From assembly GCF_021389955.1 (NCBI RefSeq), contig NZ_CP089980.1:1921501-1985500 (forward strand): DNA of 64,000 bases, written 5' to 3'. The notes under the pieces were generated by a model, which was not told the DNA's origin, made no database searches, and saw only the letters and a list, made by a program, of their open reading frames with translations. Positions 55,830 through 64,000 of this stretch are shown here, piece by piece; the stretch's first letter is position 1; every line of letters begins with the position of its first letter. The translations under genes and the position numbers were made by a program. This stretch comes from Fulvivirga maritima (lineage in GTDB: Bacteria; Bacteroidota; Bacteroidia; Cytophagales; Cyclobacteriaceae).

Positions 55830-57008
55830 ATGCGTATAGTTCTTATTCATCAATATTTTAAAACCCCGGAAGAGGGTGGAGGAATCCGTTCTTATCACAT
55901 CGTTAAGCACCTCAAGGATCTTGGCCATGATGTGCAGGTGATTACTGCCTACAATAAACCGCAGCCCGATGTGAAGATTATTGATGGCATTAAAATCAGT
56001 TACCTTCCTGTTTATTATACCAACCATCTTAGTTTTTGGAGTAGAGTACATGCGTTTATCCGTTTTGTAATGATGTCTTTAAAAGTGGTGAAGAAAATAC
56101 AGCCGGTAGACATTAATTATGTCATTACTACTCCACTTACCACTGGTATCATTGCTCTTTATGCAAAAATTAGATTTAAGACACCCTATATTTTCGAGGT
56201 GGGTGATCTTTGGCCTGATGCTCCCATACAACTAAAAGTGTTGAAAAATGGCCTTTTAAAAAAATTGGCATATTGGTTGGAGAGGAAAAGTTATAAAGAG
56301 GCAGAGAAAATTGTAGCGCTATCACCAGACATTAAGGAGATTATTCTTGAGAAGCACAATAAAAAACAAGTGGAGGTGGTTAGTAATATGGCTGATAATC
56401 AGTTTTTTACTCCTCAAGTAAAAGAGCCGCACTTGGAAGAAAAGTATGGTGTAGAAGGGAAGTTTGTAGTGACTTATGCTGGTACTATTGGTTTGGCTAA
56501 TCATTTGGAATATTTGTTAGATGCGGCTGAAGCCTGTCTTAATTATAATCAAATCCTATTTATGGTGGCGGGAGAAGGAGCCAGGGCGGACTATATAAAG
56601 GAGCTTGCTGAAAAAAGAAGTCTCGTTAATATTCAATTCATTCCATTTACTGGAAAAGAAGGAGTAAGAGAACTTATGAATGTTTCTGATGCTATTTATG
56701 TGTCTTTTAAAAACGCACCGGTTTTAGCATCGGGTAGCCCGAATAAGCTTTTTGATGGTCTTGCAGCAGGTAAGCTTATTATCATGAATTTTAAAGGTTG
56801 GCTCAAGGAGTTAATAGAAGAAAATGGCTGTGGATTCTACTACAAACCAGAGGTGCCCGAGGAGTTTTATGCTAAGCTGCTACAGTTTGTTGAAAGCAGT
56901 GAATTGCTAAAAACAGCACAAGAGAATGCTCGGAAACTAGCAGAGCAAAAATTTGATAAAAAAGATCAGTTAAAAAAATTGCAACAATTTATCGGCCTTG
57001 GAGATTAA
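55830..57008 (+). CDS. Glycosyltransferase family 4, WbuB/WcaL-like
   Basis: 392 residues, GT-B fold. N-terminal IHQYFKTPEEGGGIRSYHI with DLGHDVQVITA, C-terminal FVVTYAGTIGLANHLEYL, and the nucleotide-sugar Glu region SGSPNKLFDGLAAGKLIIMN. The family members act in O-antigen or capsule synthesis, adding an amino-sugar such as fucosamine. No sugar-operon genes surround it, so the product is unknown. It starts 11 bases after nth. Confidence 0.85.
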   Translation: MRIVLIHQYFKTPEEGGGIRSYHIVKHLKDLGHDVQVITAYNKPQPDVKIIDGIKISYLPVYYTNHLSFWSRVHAFIRFVMMSLKVVKKIQPVDINYVITTPLTTGIIALYAKIRFKTPYIFEVGDLWPDAPIQLKVLKNGLLKKLAYWLERKSYKEAEKIVALSPDIKEIILEKHNKKQVEVVSNMADNQFFTPQVKEPHLEEKYGVEGKFVVTYAGTIGLANHLEYLLDAAEACLNYNQILFMVAGEGARADYIKELAEKRSLVNIQFIPFTGKEGVRELMNVSDAIYVSFKNAPVLASGSPNKLFDGLAAGKLIIMNFKGWLKELIEENGCGFYYKPEVPEEFYAKLLQFVESSELLKTAQENARKLAEQKFDKKDQLKKLQQFIGLGD

Positions 57009-57043
57009 TATGGAGAGTCCTATTTTTAATAGCTGAAAATCAG

Positions 57044-58096
57044 ATGCCTAAGACGAATTTTAAAACATACCTTACCATAATGCTGGTGCTTACCGGTACT
57101 ATATTCGCTTTTGGCCAAAACGAGGATTCTGTATATAACTATTATGTAAAAAAGTTTCCCAATAAGTTTAACATGAAGCTTATTGGCGCGGATAAGATTC
57201 TATCTATGGATCTCATTAGCCAAAATGACAGGAATGATCGTGTCAATTATATTCCCAATAATCAAGGCGTAGTGGGTTTAGGTGTCTATGTTTTTGACAT
57301 TGGTTTTGAAATGGCCCTGAAGGTGCCAGACTTTTTGCAGCGTAATGAGGACCAGTTCGGAGTCACAGAATTTAAAGATTTTCAGGGTAATATATACGGG
57401 CGCAAGTGGTGCTTTGATATTACCTATCAGAAATATAGAGGGTTTTATATTAATAATGCTGATCAGGTTTTTCCTGACTTTGATTCTCAAGGCATATATC
57501 CACTAAGGCGAGACTTGGGAATAAGAAAAGTTATTCTTAATGGAATTCATATTTTTGATAGTGATCGGTATTCTTTTCGAGCAGGCTATAACCAATCAGA
57601 AAGACAGCTGCGTAGTGCAGGCTCTGTTTTATTGATTACCTCACTTAATAATACTAAAATAGAAGCCGATTCATCTTTACTTCCTATTGAAATTGGAGAT
57701 CATTTCGGTGAAGATGCTAATTTGGTAAACGGTGAGTTTAGCGCTTTCTCATTATTGCCTGGCTATGGCTATACTTTTGTAAAGAAGTACTTTTACTTTA
57801 ATATCAATGCAGCGGTAGGTGCCGGTTTGCAGTACCAGGAATATTATTTGAATGAGGAATATAAAAGTGATTTTGTCCTGGAGAGTAAGGTAAACTTGAG
57901 GGCATCATTAGGTTATGATCATGAGAACTTTTTCTTTGGAGCCACGGCCATTTATGATAATGGATCTATGCAGCTGGAAGATGCTCGTATAAGCAGTGCT
58001 ACGGGAAATTATAAGTTCTTTATTGGCTACCGTTTCAATGAGTTTGGATTCCTCAAGTACAGTATTAGAGATACACTGGAAAAAATAGGCTTATAA
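57044..58096 (+). CDS. DUF4421 family outer-membrane protein
   Basis: 350 residues with signal peptide (TYLTIMLVLTGTIFAFGQ). Family features include FNMKLIGADKILSMDL, YIPNNQGVVGLGVYVFDIG, YRGFYINNA and LPGYGYTFVKKYFYFN, with beta-barrel character to the C-terminus. DUF4421 proteins are predicted outer-membrane barrels of unknown role, common in Bacteroidetes. It follows the glycosyltransferase gene after 35 bases and ends in a strong hairpin. Confidence 0.8.
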   Translation: MPKTNFKTYLTIMLVLTGTIFAFGQNEDSVYNYYVKKFPNKFNMKLIGADKILSMDLISQNDRNDRVNYIPNNQGVVGLGVYVFDIGFEMALKVPDFLQRNEDQFGVTEFKDFQGNIYGRKWCFDITYQKYRGFYINNADQVFPDFDSQGIYPLRRDLGIRKVILNGIHIFDSDRYSFRAGYNQSERQLRSAGSVLLITSLNNTKIEADSSLLPIEIGDHFGEDANLVNGEFSAFSLLPGYGYTFVKKYFYFNINAAVGAGLQYQEYYLNEEYKSDFVLESKVNLRASLGYDHENFFFGATAIYDNGSMQLEDARISSATGNYKFFIGYRFNEFGFLKYSIRDTLEKIGL

Positions 58097-58101
58097 AAAA
58101 A

Positions 58102-58125
58102 GAAGCCGGCTTTTAGGCCGGCTTC
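58102..58125. terminator. Bidirectional intrinsic terminator between DUF4421 and rng
   Basis: Stem GAAGCCGGC (58102-58110) with GCCGGCTTC (58117-58125), six-base loop; an A-run precedes it on plus, giving a U-run for minus-strand transcripts. It ends both convergent genes. Confidence 0.85.
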
Positions 58126-58133
58126 TTCGAATG

Positions 58134-59690
58134 TCATCCATTGATTTCAATTTCTTCACCAAATTTATTTAAAAACTGGAACTGGGTTACTCCTATGCTG
58201 GAGTCTTCCACCATCTTTATCCATTTAAAGTATTTCAAGAACCATTTTAGTCTTCTTGAAAGAGTGCCTTTGGTGAAATAGGCGTAAATGAAAGGGTGTA
58301 CTACTACGGTAATATCCTTGTCATTTTGTTTGGTCATTAAGTAATCTATGGCCCTTTCTATTTGGTCGGACACTAAGATTGAGGCATTGATCTTACCTGT
58401 GCCATGACAGGTAGGGCAGAGTTCTTTAGTGGTAATGTTCATTTCTGGCCTCACACGCTGACGGGTAATTTGCATCAGGCCAAATTTTGATAATGGTAAT
58501 ATAGTGAACTTTGATCGGTCACTTACCATTACATCTTTCATGGTTTTATATATGAGCTTTTTATTTTCCGCTCGCTTCATGTCTATGAAGTCAATCACTA
58601 TGATTCCTCCCATATCTCTGAGTCTAAGCTGCCTGGCTATTTCCTTGGCTGCTTCTGTATTAACAGAGAGTGCAGTAGCTTCTTGGTCTTCCTCTCGGTT
58701 AGACTTATTGCCACTGTTTACATCTATAACATGAAGAGCTTCTGTATGCTCTATAATAAGGTATCCGCCACCTTTAAGACTAACCGACTGACCAAAAGCC
58801 GATTTTATTTGCCTCTCTATGCCAAAACTTTCAAAAATTTTGGCCTTTCCTTGATAAGGTTTTACAATTTTCTCTTTATCCGGTGCTATAGTTTTTATAT
58901 AGCTTTTTACCTCATCGAGAATAACCTTATCATCAATGTAAATGCTGTCGAAAGACTCGTTAAGGACATCTCTTAAAATGGCTGATGCCTTACTCATCTC
59001 TCCTATAACCTTTTCACGAGGTTTGGCTACTTTAAGAGTCTTTACTCCTTCGTGCCATATGTTGAGAAGGTTGCGTAAATCTGTGTCCAGCTCTTTAACA
59101 TCTTTACCCTGAGCAACCGTTCTAATGATTACTCCATAATTATCAGGTTTGATAGATGATACCAGACGAACTAATCGTTTTCGTTCGTCACTGCTGGCAA
59201 TTTTCTTGGAAATATTTACGGTGTTTGAAAAAGGAACAAGCACCAAATATCTTCCTGCTATTGACAACTCACAGGATAATCGTGGCCCCTTGGTTGAGAT
59301 GGGTTCTTTAACCACCTGAACTAGAATTTGCTGATTTTTGGAAAGAACACTACTTATCTTTCCATGCTTATCTATGTCAGGCTTTAGACTGAATTTTTCA
59401 AGTTTGCTGGAAGTATTCTTTTTAGAAACTGCCCGCTTGGTGAAATCATGCAGCGAACTAAATTTAGGACCCAAGTCAAGGTAATGCAGAAACGCATCTT
59501 TCTCATAACCAATATCAATAAAGGCTGCATTGAGACCCTGAACCACTTTTCTAACAGTGCCCAGGTATATGTCACCTACATTAAATTGATTGCCATCTTC
59601 ATCATGATGGAACTCAACCAGGCTTTTATCTTTTAATAGGGCTATACGACATCCATTCTGAGTCGAATTGATTATTAATTCGTTACTCAA
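58134..59690 (-). CDS. rng: Ribonuclease G/E family protein
   Basis: 518 residues. S1 domain near the N-terminus (VGDIYLGTVRKVVQGLNAAF), RNase domain with ALHVIDVNSGNKS and the catalytic-Asp segment GIIVIDFIDMKRAE, and zinc-link CPTCHGTGK near residue 440. It matures rRNA and degrades mRNA; there is no long RNase E-type scaffold tail, so it is closer to RNase G. Divergent from the next genes is not the case: the small AURKAIP1-like gene upstream is on the same strand, 96 bases away and separated by a terminator. Confidence 0.9.
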   Translation of the reverse strand: MSNELIINSTQNGCRIALLKDKSLVEFHHDEDGNQFNVGDIYLGTVRKVVQGLNAAFIDIGYEKDAFLHYLDLGPKFSSLHDFTKRAVSKKNTSSKLEKFSLKPDIDKHGKISSVLSKNQQILVQVVKEPISTKGPRLSCELSIAGRYLVLVPFSNTVNISKKIASSDERKRLVRLVSSIKPDNYGVIIRTVAQGKDVKELDTDLRNLLNIWHEGVKTLKVAKPREKVIGEMSKASAILRDVLNESFDSIYIDDKVILDEVKSYIKTIAPDKEKIVKPYQGKAKIFESFGIERQIKSAFGQSVSLKGGGYLIIEHTEALHVIDVNSGNKSNREEDQEATALSVNTEAAKEIARQLRLRDMGGIIVIDFIDMKRAENKKLIYKTMKDVMVSDRSKFTILPLSKFGLMQITRQRVRPEMNITTKELCPTCHGTGKINASILVSDQIERAIDYLMTKQNDKDITVVVHPFIYAYFTKGTLSRRLKWFLKYFKWIKMVEDSSIGVTQFQFLNKFGEEIEING

Positions 59691-59730
59691 AACTTAATAA
59701 TTTGGATTAAAAAATCTGATGTGTACAGTG

Positions 59731-59765
59731 AAAAGGCCGGCTTCGCCTGTAAATGGAGCCGGCTC
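59731..59765 (-). terminator. Terminator of the small AURKAIP1/COX24-like gene
   Basis: On minus: GAGCCGGC and GCCGGCC arms (plus 59736-59741 and 59758-59763) around a 16-base loop, followed by TTTT (plus A-run at 59731-59734). It separates the small gene from rng. Confidence 0.7.
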
Positions 59766-59786
59766 ATTTAATAACCTAGTGTGAGA

Positions 59787-59876
59787 TTATTTTTTCTTGT
59801 GTCTGTTCTTTCTTAATCTCTTCTTTCTCTTGTGAGTAGCAATCTTATGTCTTTTTCTTTTCTTACCGCAAGGCAT
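59787..59876 (-). CDS. 29-residue basic AURKAIP1/COX24-domain protein
   Basis: A very short ORF, MPCGKKRKRHKIATHKRKKR then LRKNRHKKK, with a codon pattern and sequence that match the short AURKAIP1/COX24 (mitochondrial mS38-like) proteins widely annotated in Bacteroidetes. It is almost wholly basic and is probably bound to the ribosome or rRNA, by analogy to mS38. It has its own terminator downstream and lies between rng and the TPR gene. Confidence 0.85.
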   Translation of the reverse strand: MPCGKKRKRHKIATHKRKKRLRKNRHKKK

Positions 59877-59927
59877 AATCTTTAAAATTTTTGTCGCTTA
59901 GTGATAAGCGATGGTTTAACAATCTTT

Positions 59928-60770
59928 TTATCTAATATCTTCCAGATAAGAATCCACAGTAGCTTGTACTTCAGGATCATCATCCAGTGTTTTTACTAAT
60001 TCAAATTGTTCTTTAGCCTTTTCCTTATTCCCTGTTTCCAAATAACTCACTCCCAGAAAAAACTGAGCTTGTGTATTTTTTGGATAAACCTCTACCAGTT
60101 TGCTAAAATGCTCTACAGCTTTTGCATACTGATTAGATTGCATGGATAATACTCCTAAATTGAACATGGCCTTTTCGTTTTTGGGGTCTTGTTCAATAAT
60201 CTCTTTTAACATACCAACTCCTTTCATTGGTTTAGTAGAAAGATAAGTCATGGCTAACTTATTTTTAACATCTAAGTTAGATGGAGTGTTTTCCATTACT
60301 TTTAAGAAATATTCTTGTGCTTTTTCTCCCAAATAGGCACGTTTTTGAGGTTCCATGGCAAAACCAAAAGCATCATAATATGTGCTCCCGGCTCTTTCCC
60401 AGTTTTCCTCGTTTGGAATATTCTCAGCTATTATTTCAACGAACTTAGCTGCACTGTCATATTTATTAATGCTCAGATACAGCTCGGCTAAAGAGTCTGC
60501 AAAGATAACACTTTTTTCAATATTACTACTATTTGCGTAGTCAATCTTTAAATTATCTATTTTTTTCTGCACATCCTCTGGAACGGCCTGTCCATGTGGT
60601 GTGTCGCCGGTTTCTATTTCTGTAGGAGTAGGTTCGGCGTGGGAGCTGCCGGCTGGGGTTTCGTTAGGCACGGCTTTGTCATCATTGTCTACCACTACTT
60701 TTGGTAGTGTGAAAATTATGGCCACCAAAACGGCAGCAGATATAATTAAAATTATCCTTGTCTTTAGCAT
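59928..60770 (-). CDS. Tetratricopeptide-repeat protein, membrane-anchored
   Basis: 280 residues. An N-terminal membrane segment (IILIISAAVLVAIIFTLP), a Pro/Glu-rich linker (~residues 28-65), then TPR-like helical pairs to the end (AVEHFSKLVEVYPKNTQAQF, FFLGVSYLETGNKEKAKEQF). It resembles the Tol-Pal-associated YbgF/CpoB-like and other scaffolding proteins, but no partner is apparent. A -7-like TATTTTTG reads on minus at 60796-60789. The gene lies 51 bases from the mS38-like gene and 57 from HU. Confidence 0.8.
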   Translation of the reverse strand: MLKTRIILIISAAVLVAIIFTLPKVVVDNDDKAVPNETPAGSSHAEPTPTEIETGDTPHGQAVPEDVQKKIDNLKIDYANSSNIEKSVIFADSLAELYLSINKYDSAAKFVEIIAENIPNEENWERAGSTYYDAFGFAMEPQKRAYLGEKAQEYFLKVMENTPSNLDVKNKLAMTYLSTKPMKGVGMLKEIIEQDPKNEKAMFNLGVLSMQSNQYAKAVEHFSKLVEVYPKNTQAQFFLGVSYLETGNKEKAKEQFELVKTLDDDPEVQATVDSYLEDIR

Positions 60771-60827
60771 GCGTTATAGTTTAAGCTGCAAAAATACAAG
60801 GATAATCTCAATTGCGAAAAGTGTAGG

Positions 60828-61130
60828 CTAGTTGTTCACGTCTTTTACTTTATCGCTCGTTTTAATTTTTTCTACAAAAACTTTAGATGGTTTAAAACTA
60901 GGTATGTAATGCTCGTCGATTACAATAGCTGTGTTTTTGGAAATGTTTCGCGCAATTTTCTTTTTGCGTTTCTTATTTACAAAGCTGCCGAAGCCTCTAA
61001 CATAAATGTTATTACCTTCTGACATGGCATTTTTGACTATATTAAAAAATGCTTCAACCGTTACAGAGACATCGGATTTATCAATTCCTGTTTTATCTGA
61101 TATTTCTGCTATTACTTCTGCTTTAGTCAC
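60828..61130 (-). CDS. HU/IHF family DNA-binding protein
   Basis: 100 residues. MTKAEVIAEISDKTGIDKSD starts a typical HU dimer fold; the DNA-binding arm region is VRGFGSFVNKKRKKKIARN, and the C-terminal ~20 residues extend past the standard 90. It bends and compacts DNA. Divergent from mutY with 135 bases between. Confidence 0.88.
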   Translation of the reverse strand: MTKAEVIAEISDKTGIDKSDVSVTVEAFFNIVKNAMSEGNNIYVRGFGSFVNKKRKKKIARNISKNTAIVIDEHYIPSFKPSKVFVEKIKTSDKVKDVNN

Positions 61131-61265
61131 GTTATATCTTTAGATTTGATTAAAAAATAGTTAAGTAAGTACTGGTCAGCAAATTTAGACTGAGCGGTCG
61201 GATATAAAAATTAAATATGTAAAAAATCTGACACACTCATTTCTGACTTTTTTAAGATTTTTTTG

Positions 61266-62342
61266 ATGGATAATAATATTGCTTTCTCAGAGAAGCTGGT
61301 GAAATGGTATGAAGAAAATGCAAGAGAGCTGCCCTGGCGCCAAACTACTGACCCTTACCGGATTTGGCTTTCAGAGATTATTTTACAGCAAACGAGGGTA
61401 ATTCAAGGGCTGCCGTATTACGAAAAATTTATTGAGACTTTTGAAAATGTCTCCGAGTTAGCTGCGGCTGATGAGCAAACGGTGCTAAGACTTTGGCAGG
61501 GGTTAGGATATTACTCAAGAGCGAGAAACTTACATAAGTGCGCAAAAGAAATTGACAAAAAGTTTAAACAAAACTTCCCAAAAGACTCTAAATCACTGAT
61601 AAAACTACCTGGTATCGGCAAGTATACGTCGGCGGCAATTGCCTCCTTTGCTTTCAAAGAAAAGGTACCAGTTATAGATGGAAATGTCTATCGGGTGCTA
61701 GCCCGAGTATTTGGTTTAGACGCTGACATTGCTAATGGTTCCGGGCAAAAGAAATTTGAAGAACTGGCCTGGAAATTAATACCTGATAAAAATCCTGACA
61801 CCTATAATCAGGCCATTATGGAGTTTGGAGCTTTGCATTGTACTCCCAAATCGCCTGCGTGCGAAGATTGTATTTTTCGATTGGAATGCTTTGCTTTTCA
61901 GAATGATAAGCAAGACCAACTACCTGTAAAAACCAAAAAAGTAAAAGTAAAAAACCGATACTTTAATTATATGGTGTTTATTGGTGACGATGGAGAGATG
62001 ATACTTAATAAAAGAGGAGAGTCAGATATATGGACCGGACTTTATGATTACCCAATGAGCGAGACTTCAGATTTTTTAGAGCTTGATGAACTGGTTAATA
62101 AAGAGCCGATTTTGGGTAAATTGAAACCTTATATTACCTCCGTAGAAGTAAGTAAAGATTATAAGCATATTCTTACTCATAGGCGTATTTATGCGCGATT
62201 CTTTACTTTTAAACTAAATATTACAACTGAGGTAAAGAGCCTATTATCAAATAAAAATATGATTTTCTATAATGAGGAGCAGGTACATGACCTTCCTAAA
62301 CCTGTTTTGGTTTCTCGTTATTTGAATGATGCCATTTTTTAG
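61266..62342 (+). CDS. mutY: A/G-specific adenine glycosylase
   Basis: 358 residues from ATG 61266. Catalytic Glu region LPWRQTTDPYRIWLSEII, helix-hairpin-helix LIKLPGIGKYTSAAIASF with Asp in VIDGNVYRVLARVFGL, iron-sulphur motif CTPKSPACEDCIFRLEC, and a C-terminal NUDIX-like domain for 8-oxoguanine recognition. It removes A mispaired with 8-oxoguanine. It starts the mutY-ssb-gldE block conserved in Bacteroidetes. Confidence 0.96.
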   Translation: MDNNIAFSEKLVKWYEENARELPWRQTTDPYRIWLSEIILQQTRVIQGLPYYEKFIETFENVSELAAADEQTVLRLWQGLGYYSRARNLHKCAKEIDKKFKQNFPKDSKSLIKLPGIGKYTSAAIASFAFKEKVPVIDGNVYRVLARVFGLDADIANGSGQKKFEELAWKLIPDKNPDTYNQAIMEFGALHCTPKSPACEDCIFRLECFAFQNDKQDQLPVKTKKVKVKNRYFNYMVFIGDDGEMILNKRGESDIWTGLYDYPMSETSDFLELDELVNKEPILGKLKPYITSVEVSKDYKHILTHRRIYARFFTFKLNITTEVKSLLSNKNMIFYNEEQVHDLPKPVLVSRYLNDAIF

Positions 62343-62362
62343 TTAGATTTATAAAACATTGC

Positions 62363-62370
62363 TATTTTTG
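62363..62370 (+). promoter_or_regulatory. Putative ssb -7 element
   Basis: TATTTTTG matches TAnnTTTG and lies 20 bases before the ssb ATG, between the mutY stop and ssb. No convincing TTTG at the usual distance. Confidence 0.4.
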
Positions 62371-62390
62371 CATAAAAACTAAGCTTAATT

Positions 62391-62846
62391 ATGTCTGGAG
62401 TAAATAAAGTGATAATTGTTGGTAGGTTAGGAAGAGATCCTGAAGTAAGACACTTAGAAAGTGGTGCTTCGGTGGCAAATTTTCCGGTAGCTACTTCAGA
62501 AATTTACAAAGATAGAAACACAGGAGAGAGAAGAGAACAAACAGAATGGCACAATGTAGTACTATGGAGAGGCCTTGCTGATATTTCAGAGAAGTATCTA
62601 AATAAAGGTGACATGGTATATATAGAAGGTAAGCTCAGAACCCGCTCATGGGAGAAAGATGGCATTACCAGATATACCACCGAAATAGTAGGGGATAACA
62701 TGACCATGCTTAGTCCTAAAGGTAGTAATGAAGGTGGTAGCGGGCCATCATCTTCAGGAGGAGGCTCTTCTTCTTCATATCAGGAAACATCTCAGCCTAC
62801 TGCAGATATTTCTATGGATGATGATACTGATGACTTACCATTCTAA
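62391..62846 (+). CDS. ssb: Single-stranded DNA-binding protein
   Basis: 151 residues. OB fold [37 protein letters not shown] and [19 protein letters not shown], then a Gly/Ser-rich linker and the acidic tip DDTDDLPF that docks partner proteins. It protects single-stranded DNA in replication and repair. It follows mutY after 48 bases. Confidence 0.96.
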   Translation: MSGVNKVIIVGRLGRDPEVRHLESGASVANFPVATSEIYKDRNTGERREQTEWHNVVLWRGLADISEKYLNKGDMVYIEGKLRTRSWEKDGITRYTTEIVGDNMTMLSPKGSNEGGSGPSSSGGGSSSSYQETSQPTADISMDDDTDDLPF

Positions 62847-62870
62847 ATTTATCTTCATAAAGTTTTAATA

Positions 62871-64000
62871 TTGGAAAGTATAGACGAACCTCCGAGTGAG
62901 TTTTTGTTAGCAGCAGGATTTAATGAGAGTACGTTAGTATACGTATTTAGTGGAATAGCCCTGCTTTTTTTGCTCGTTTTATCTGCTTTAATAAGCGGAT
63001 CAGAAGTTGCCTTTTTTTCACTTACAGCTAAAGATATTACTGAGTGTAAAGAAAGTGATAAGCCTGCAGATAGCAGGATAGTGAGCCTGATCAAGAACCC
63101 TCAAAAACTGTTAGCCACGATACTAATTGTTAATAATTTTGTAAACGTGGCTATAGTTACCGTTTCCACATTTGTGATGTGGGAAATGTTGGGGACAAAA
63201 ACTACTGAAGGCACTGCAGTAGTAGCACTTACCTTTTTAACCACCATAGGCATTGTTTTCTTTGGAGAGATCATGCCTAAGGTATATGCTACTCCTAATA
63301 ATCTGCAATTTGCCAGGTTTACTTCCGGGTTTTTAAAGGTTAGTAACTCTATTTTTAGGCCACTCTCTTTCATGTTGCTCTCAGTGAGTAATATTATAGA
63401 AAGCAGGTTTCAAAAGAAGGGATATGATATATCTGTAGAGGAGCTGCACCATGCTCTGGAGCTTACCACCACTAATGAAGATACTACCGAAGAAGAGAAG
63501 GATATCTTAAAGGGTATAGTGAACTTCGGTACTCTGTCAGTAAAGCAGGTAATGAGATCAAGAATGGACATTACTGCTTTTGATAATGAAATGGATTTTC
63601 ATGAGCTGATGGATAAGATCAACAAGTCTGGTTTTTCAAGAATTCCTGTTTATTCTGAGACTATTGATAATATTGATGGTGTTCTCTACATTAAAGATCT
63701 GCTGCCTTATCTTGAAAATGATGAGAAGTTTAGTTGGCAAAAACTACTCAGGCCAGGTTTTTATGTACCGGAAAACAAGAAGATTGATACACTACTAAAG
63801 GATTTTCAGGAAAAGCGTGTACACATGGCCATAGTAGTAGATGAGTACGGAGGTACTTCTGGTCTTATTACGCTTGAAGATATTATAGAAGAAATAGTAG
63901 GGGAGATAAATGATGAGTTTGATGATGATGACGTGGTGTATAGCCAGATGGATGAATATACTTATGTTTTCGAAGGCAAAACCACTTTAAATGATTTTTG
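62871..64000 (+). CDS. gldE: Gliding motility-associated GldE, CNNM/CBS transporter-like (N-terminal part)
   Basis: Open to the end of the window (377 codons). It begins with TTG at 62871, ESIDEPPSEFLLAAG, then a DUF21/CNNM membrane domain (SGSEVAFFSLTAKDI, FFGEIMPKVYATPN) with three or four helices, a CBS pair from ~residue 210 (VKQVMRSRMDITAF, VVDEYGGTSGLITLEDII), and the start of a CorC/HlyC C-terminal domain (EGKTTLNDF). GldE is the CNNM-like partner of gliding in Bacteroidetes; position after mutY-ssb supports the name. The protein continues past base 64000. Confidence 0.85.
   Translation, partial: MESIDEPPSEFLLAAGFNESTLVYVFSGIALLFLLVLSALISGSEVAFFSLTAKDITECKESDKPADSRIVSLIKNPQKLLATILIVNNFVNVAIVTVSTFVMWEMLGTKTTEGTAVVALTFLTTIGIVFFGEIMPKVYATPNNLQFARFTSGFLKVSNSIFRPLSFMLLSVSNIIESRFQKKGYDISVEELHHALELTTTNEDTTEEEKDILKGIVNFGTLSVKQVMRSRMDITAFDNEMDFHELMDKINKSGFSRIPVYSETIDNIDGVLYIKDLLPYLENDEKFSWQKLLRPGFYVPENKKIDTLLKDFQEKRVHMAIVVDEYGGTSGLITLEDIIEEIVGEINDEFDDDDVVYSQMDEYTYVFEGKTTLNDF

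Noticed and set aside
62855-63373. Two minus-strand ORFs near the right end
   Set aside because: They lie antisense to the open gldE frame, which has clear CNNM and CBS motifs.
1-64000. CRISPR arrays, tRNA, rRNA, prophage, toxin-antitoxin or defence islands
   Set aside because: No regular repeat-spacer pattern, cloverleaf, rRNA stretch or phage or defence genes could be seen.

Overview
The window looks like an AT-rich chromosome segment of a gliding-type Bacteroidetes, most likely order Cytophagales and possibly near Fulvivirga. The evidence is gldB and gldE, the mutY-ssb-gldE order, a TonB receptor next to a DUF4374-type lipoprotein, many Bacteroidetes-style signal peptides and lipoproteins, OmpA proteins with PD40 propellers, a Y_Y_Y-type sensor, and promoters of the TTTG/TAnnTTTG type without Shine-Dalgarno sequences. 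The species call is weak. No rRNA, tRNA, CRISPR array, prophage or plasmid module was seen.

Layout. 1-2.8 kb: a metal or siderophore uptake pair (DUF4374-like lipoprotein and TonB receptor) on the minus strand. 2.9-9.4 kb: an RDD membrane protein and a zinc-ribbon protein, divergent from a complete tetR-tolC-emrA-emrB efflux operon with inverted-repeat operators over its promoter. 9.4-13.7 kb: a 570-base spacer with orphan hairpins, a membrane protein, a SMUG2-type glycosylase, coaX and gldB. 13.8-15.0 kb: an outer-membrane barrel gene split by an IS200/IS605-family element. 15.0-25.7 kb: an HTTM/gamma-carboxylase-like protein, hydrolase, YCII protein, a class V aminotransferase with an in-frame stop, a glycosyltransferase pair and a ClC transporter. 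25.7-26.2 kb: a gene-free spacer with clustered DnaA-box-like 9-mers. 26.2-34.0 kb: a long plus-strand run with two redoxins, DinB, PBP4, a GH3 enzyme, HutG/HutF and an S41 protease. 34.0-43.4 kb: an exported pyrophosphatase pair, an NAD(P)-binding protein, an M23 peptidase, a patatin-barrel protein and two OmpA proteins. 43.4-54.1 kb on minus: an aminotransferase, a LolA-like lipoprotein, a frameshifted Y_Y_Y sensor, gdhA, an M23-SH3 protein, uvrA and an acidic protein. 54.4-64 kb: an ECF sigma factor with a short anti-sigma-like partner, nth, a glycosyltransferase, DUF4421, rng, a 29-residue AURKAIP1/COX24-like protein, TPR, HU, mutY, ssb and partial gldE.

Most genes are housekeeping or envelope functions. 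The main anomaly is a set of five damaged genes. Three (TonB receptor, gldB, Y_Y_Y sensor) each carry exactly one surplus A or T in a homopolymer that breaks an otherwise intact frame, one has a single in-frame TGA, and one is cut by an IS. This could be phase variation, slippage-tolerant expression, a mismatch-repair-deficient lineage, or homopolymer sequencing error combined with real decay. No clearly novel multi-gene system was found. The best leads are the homopolymer lesions, the DnaA-box cluster, the perfect hairpin covering an M23 start codon behind uvrA, and several orphan terminator-like hairpins.
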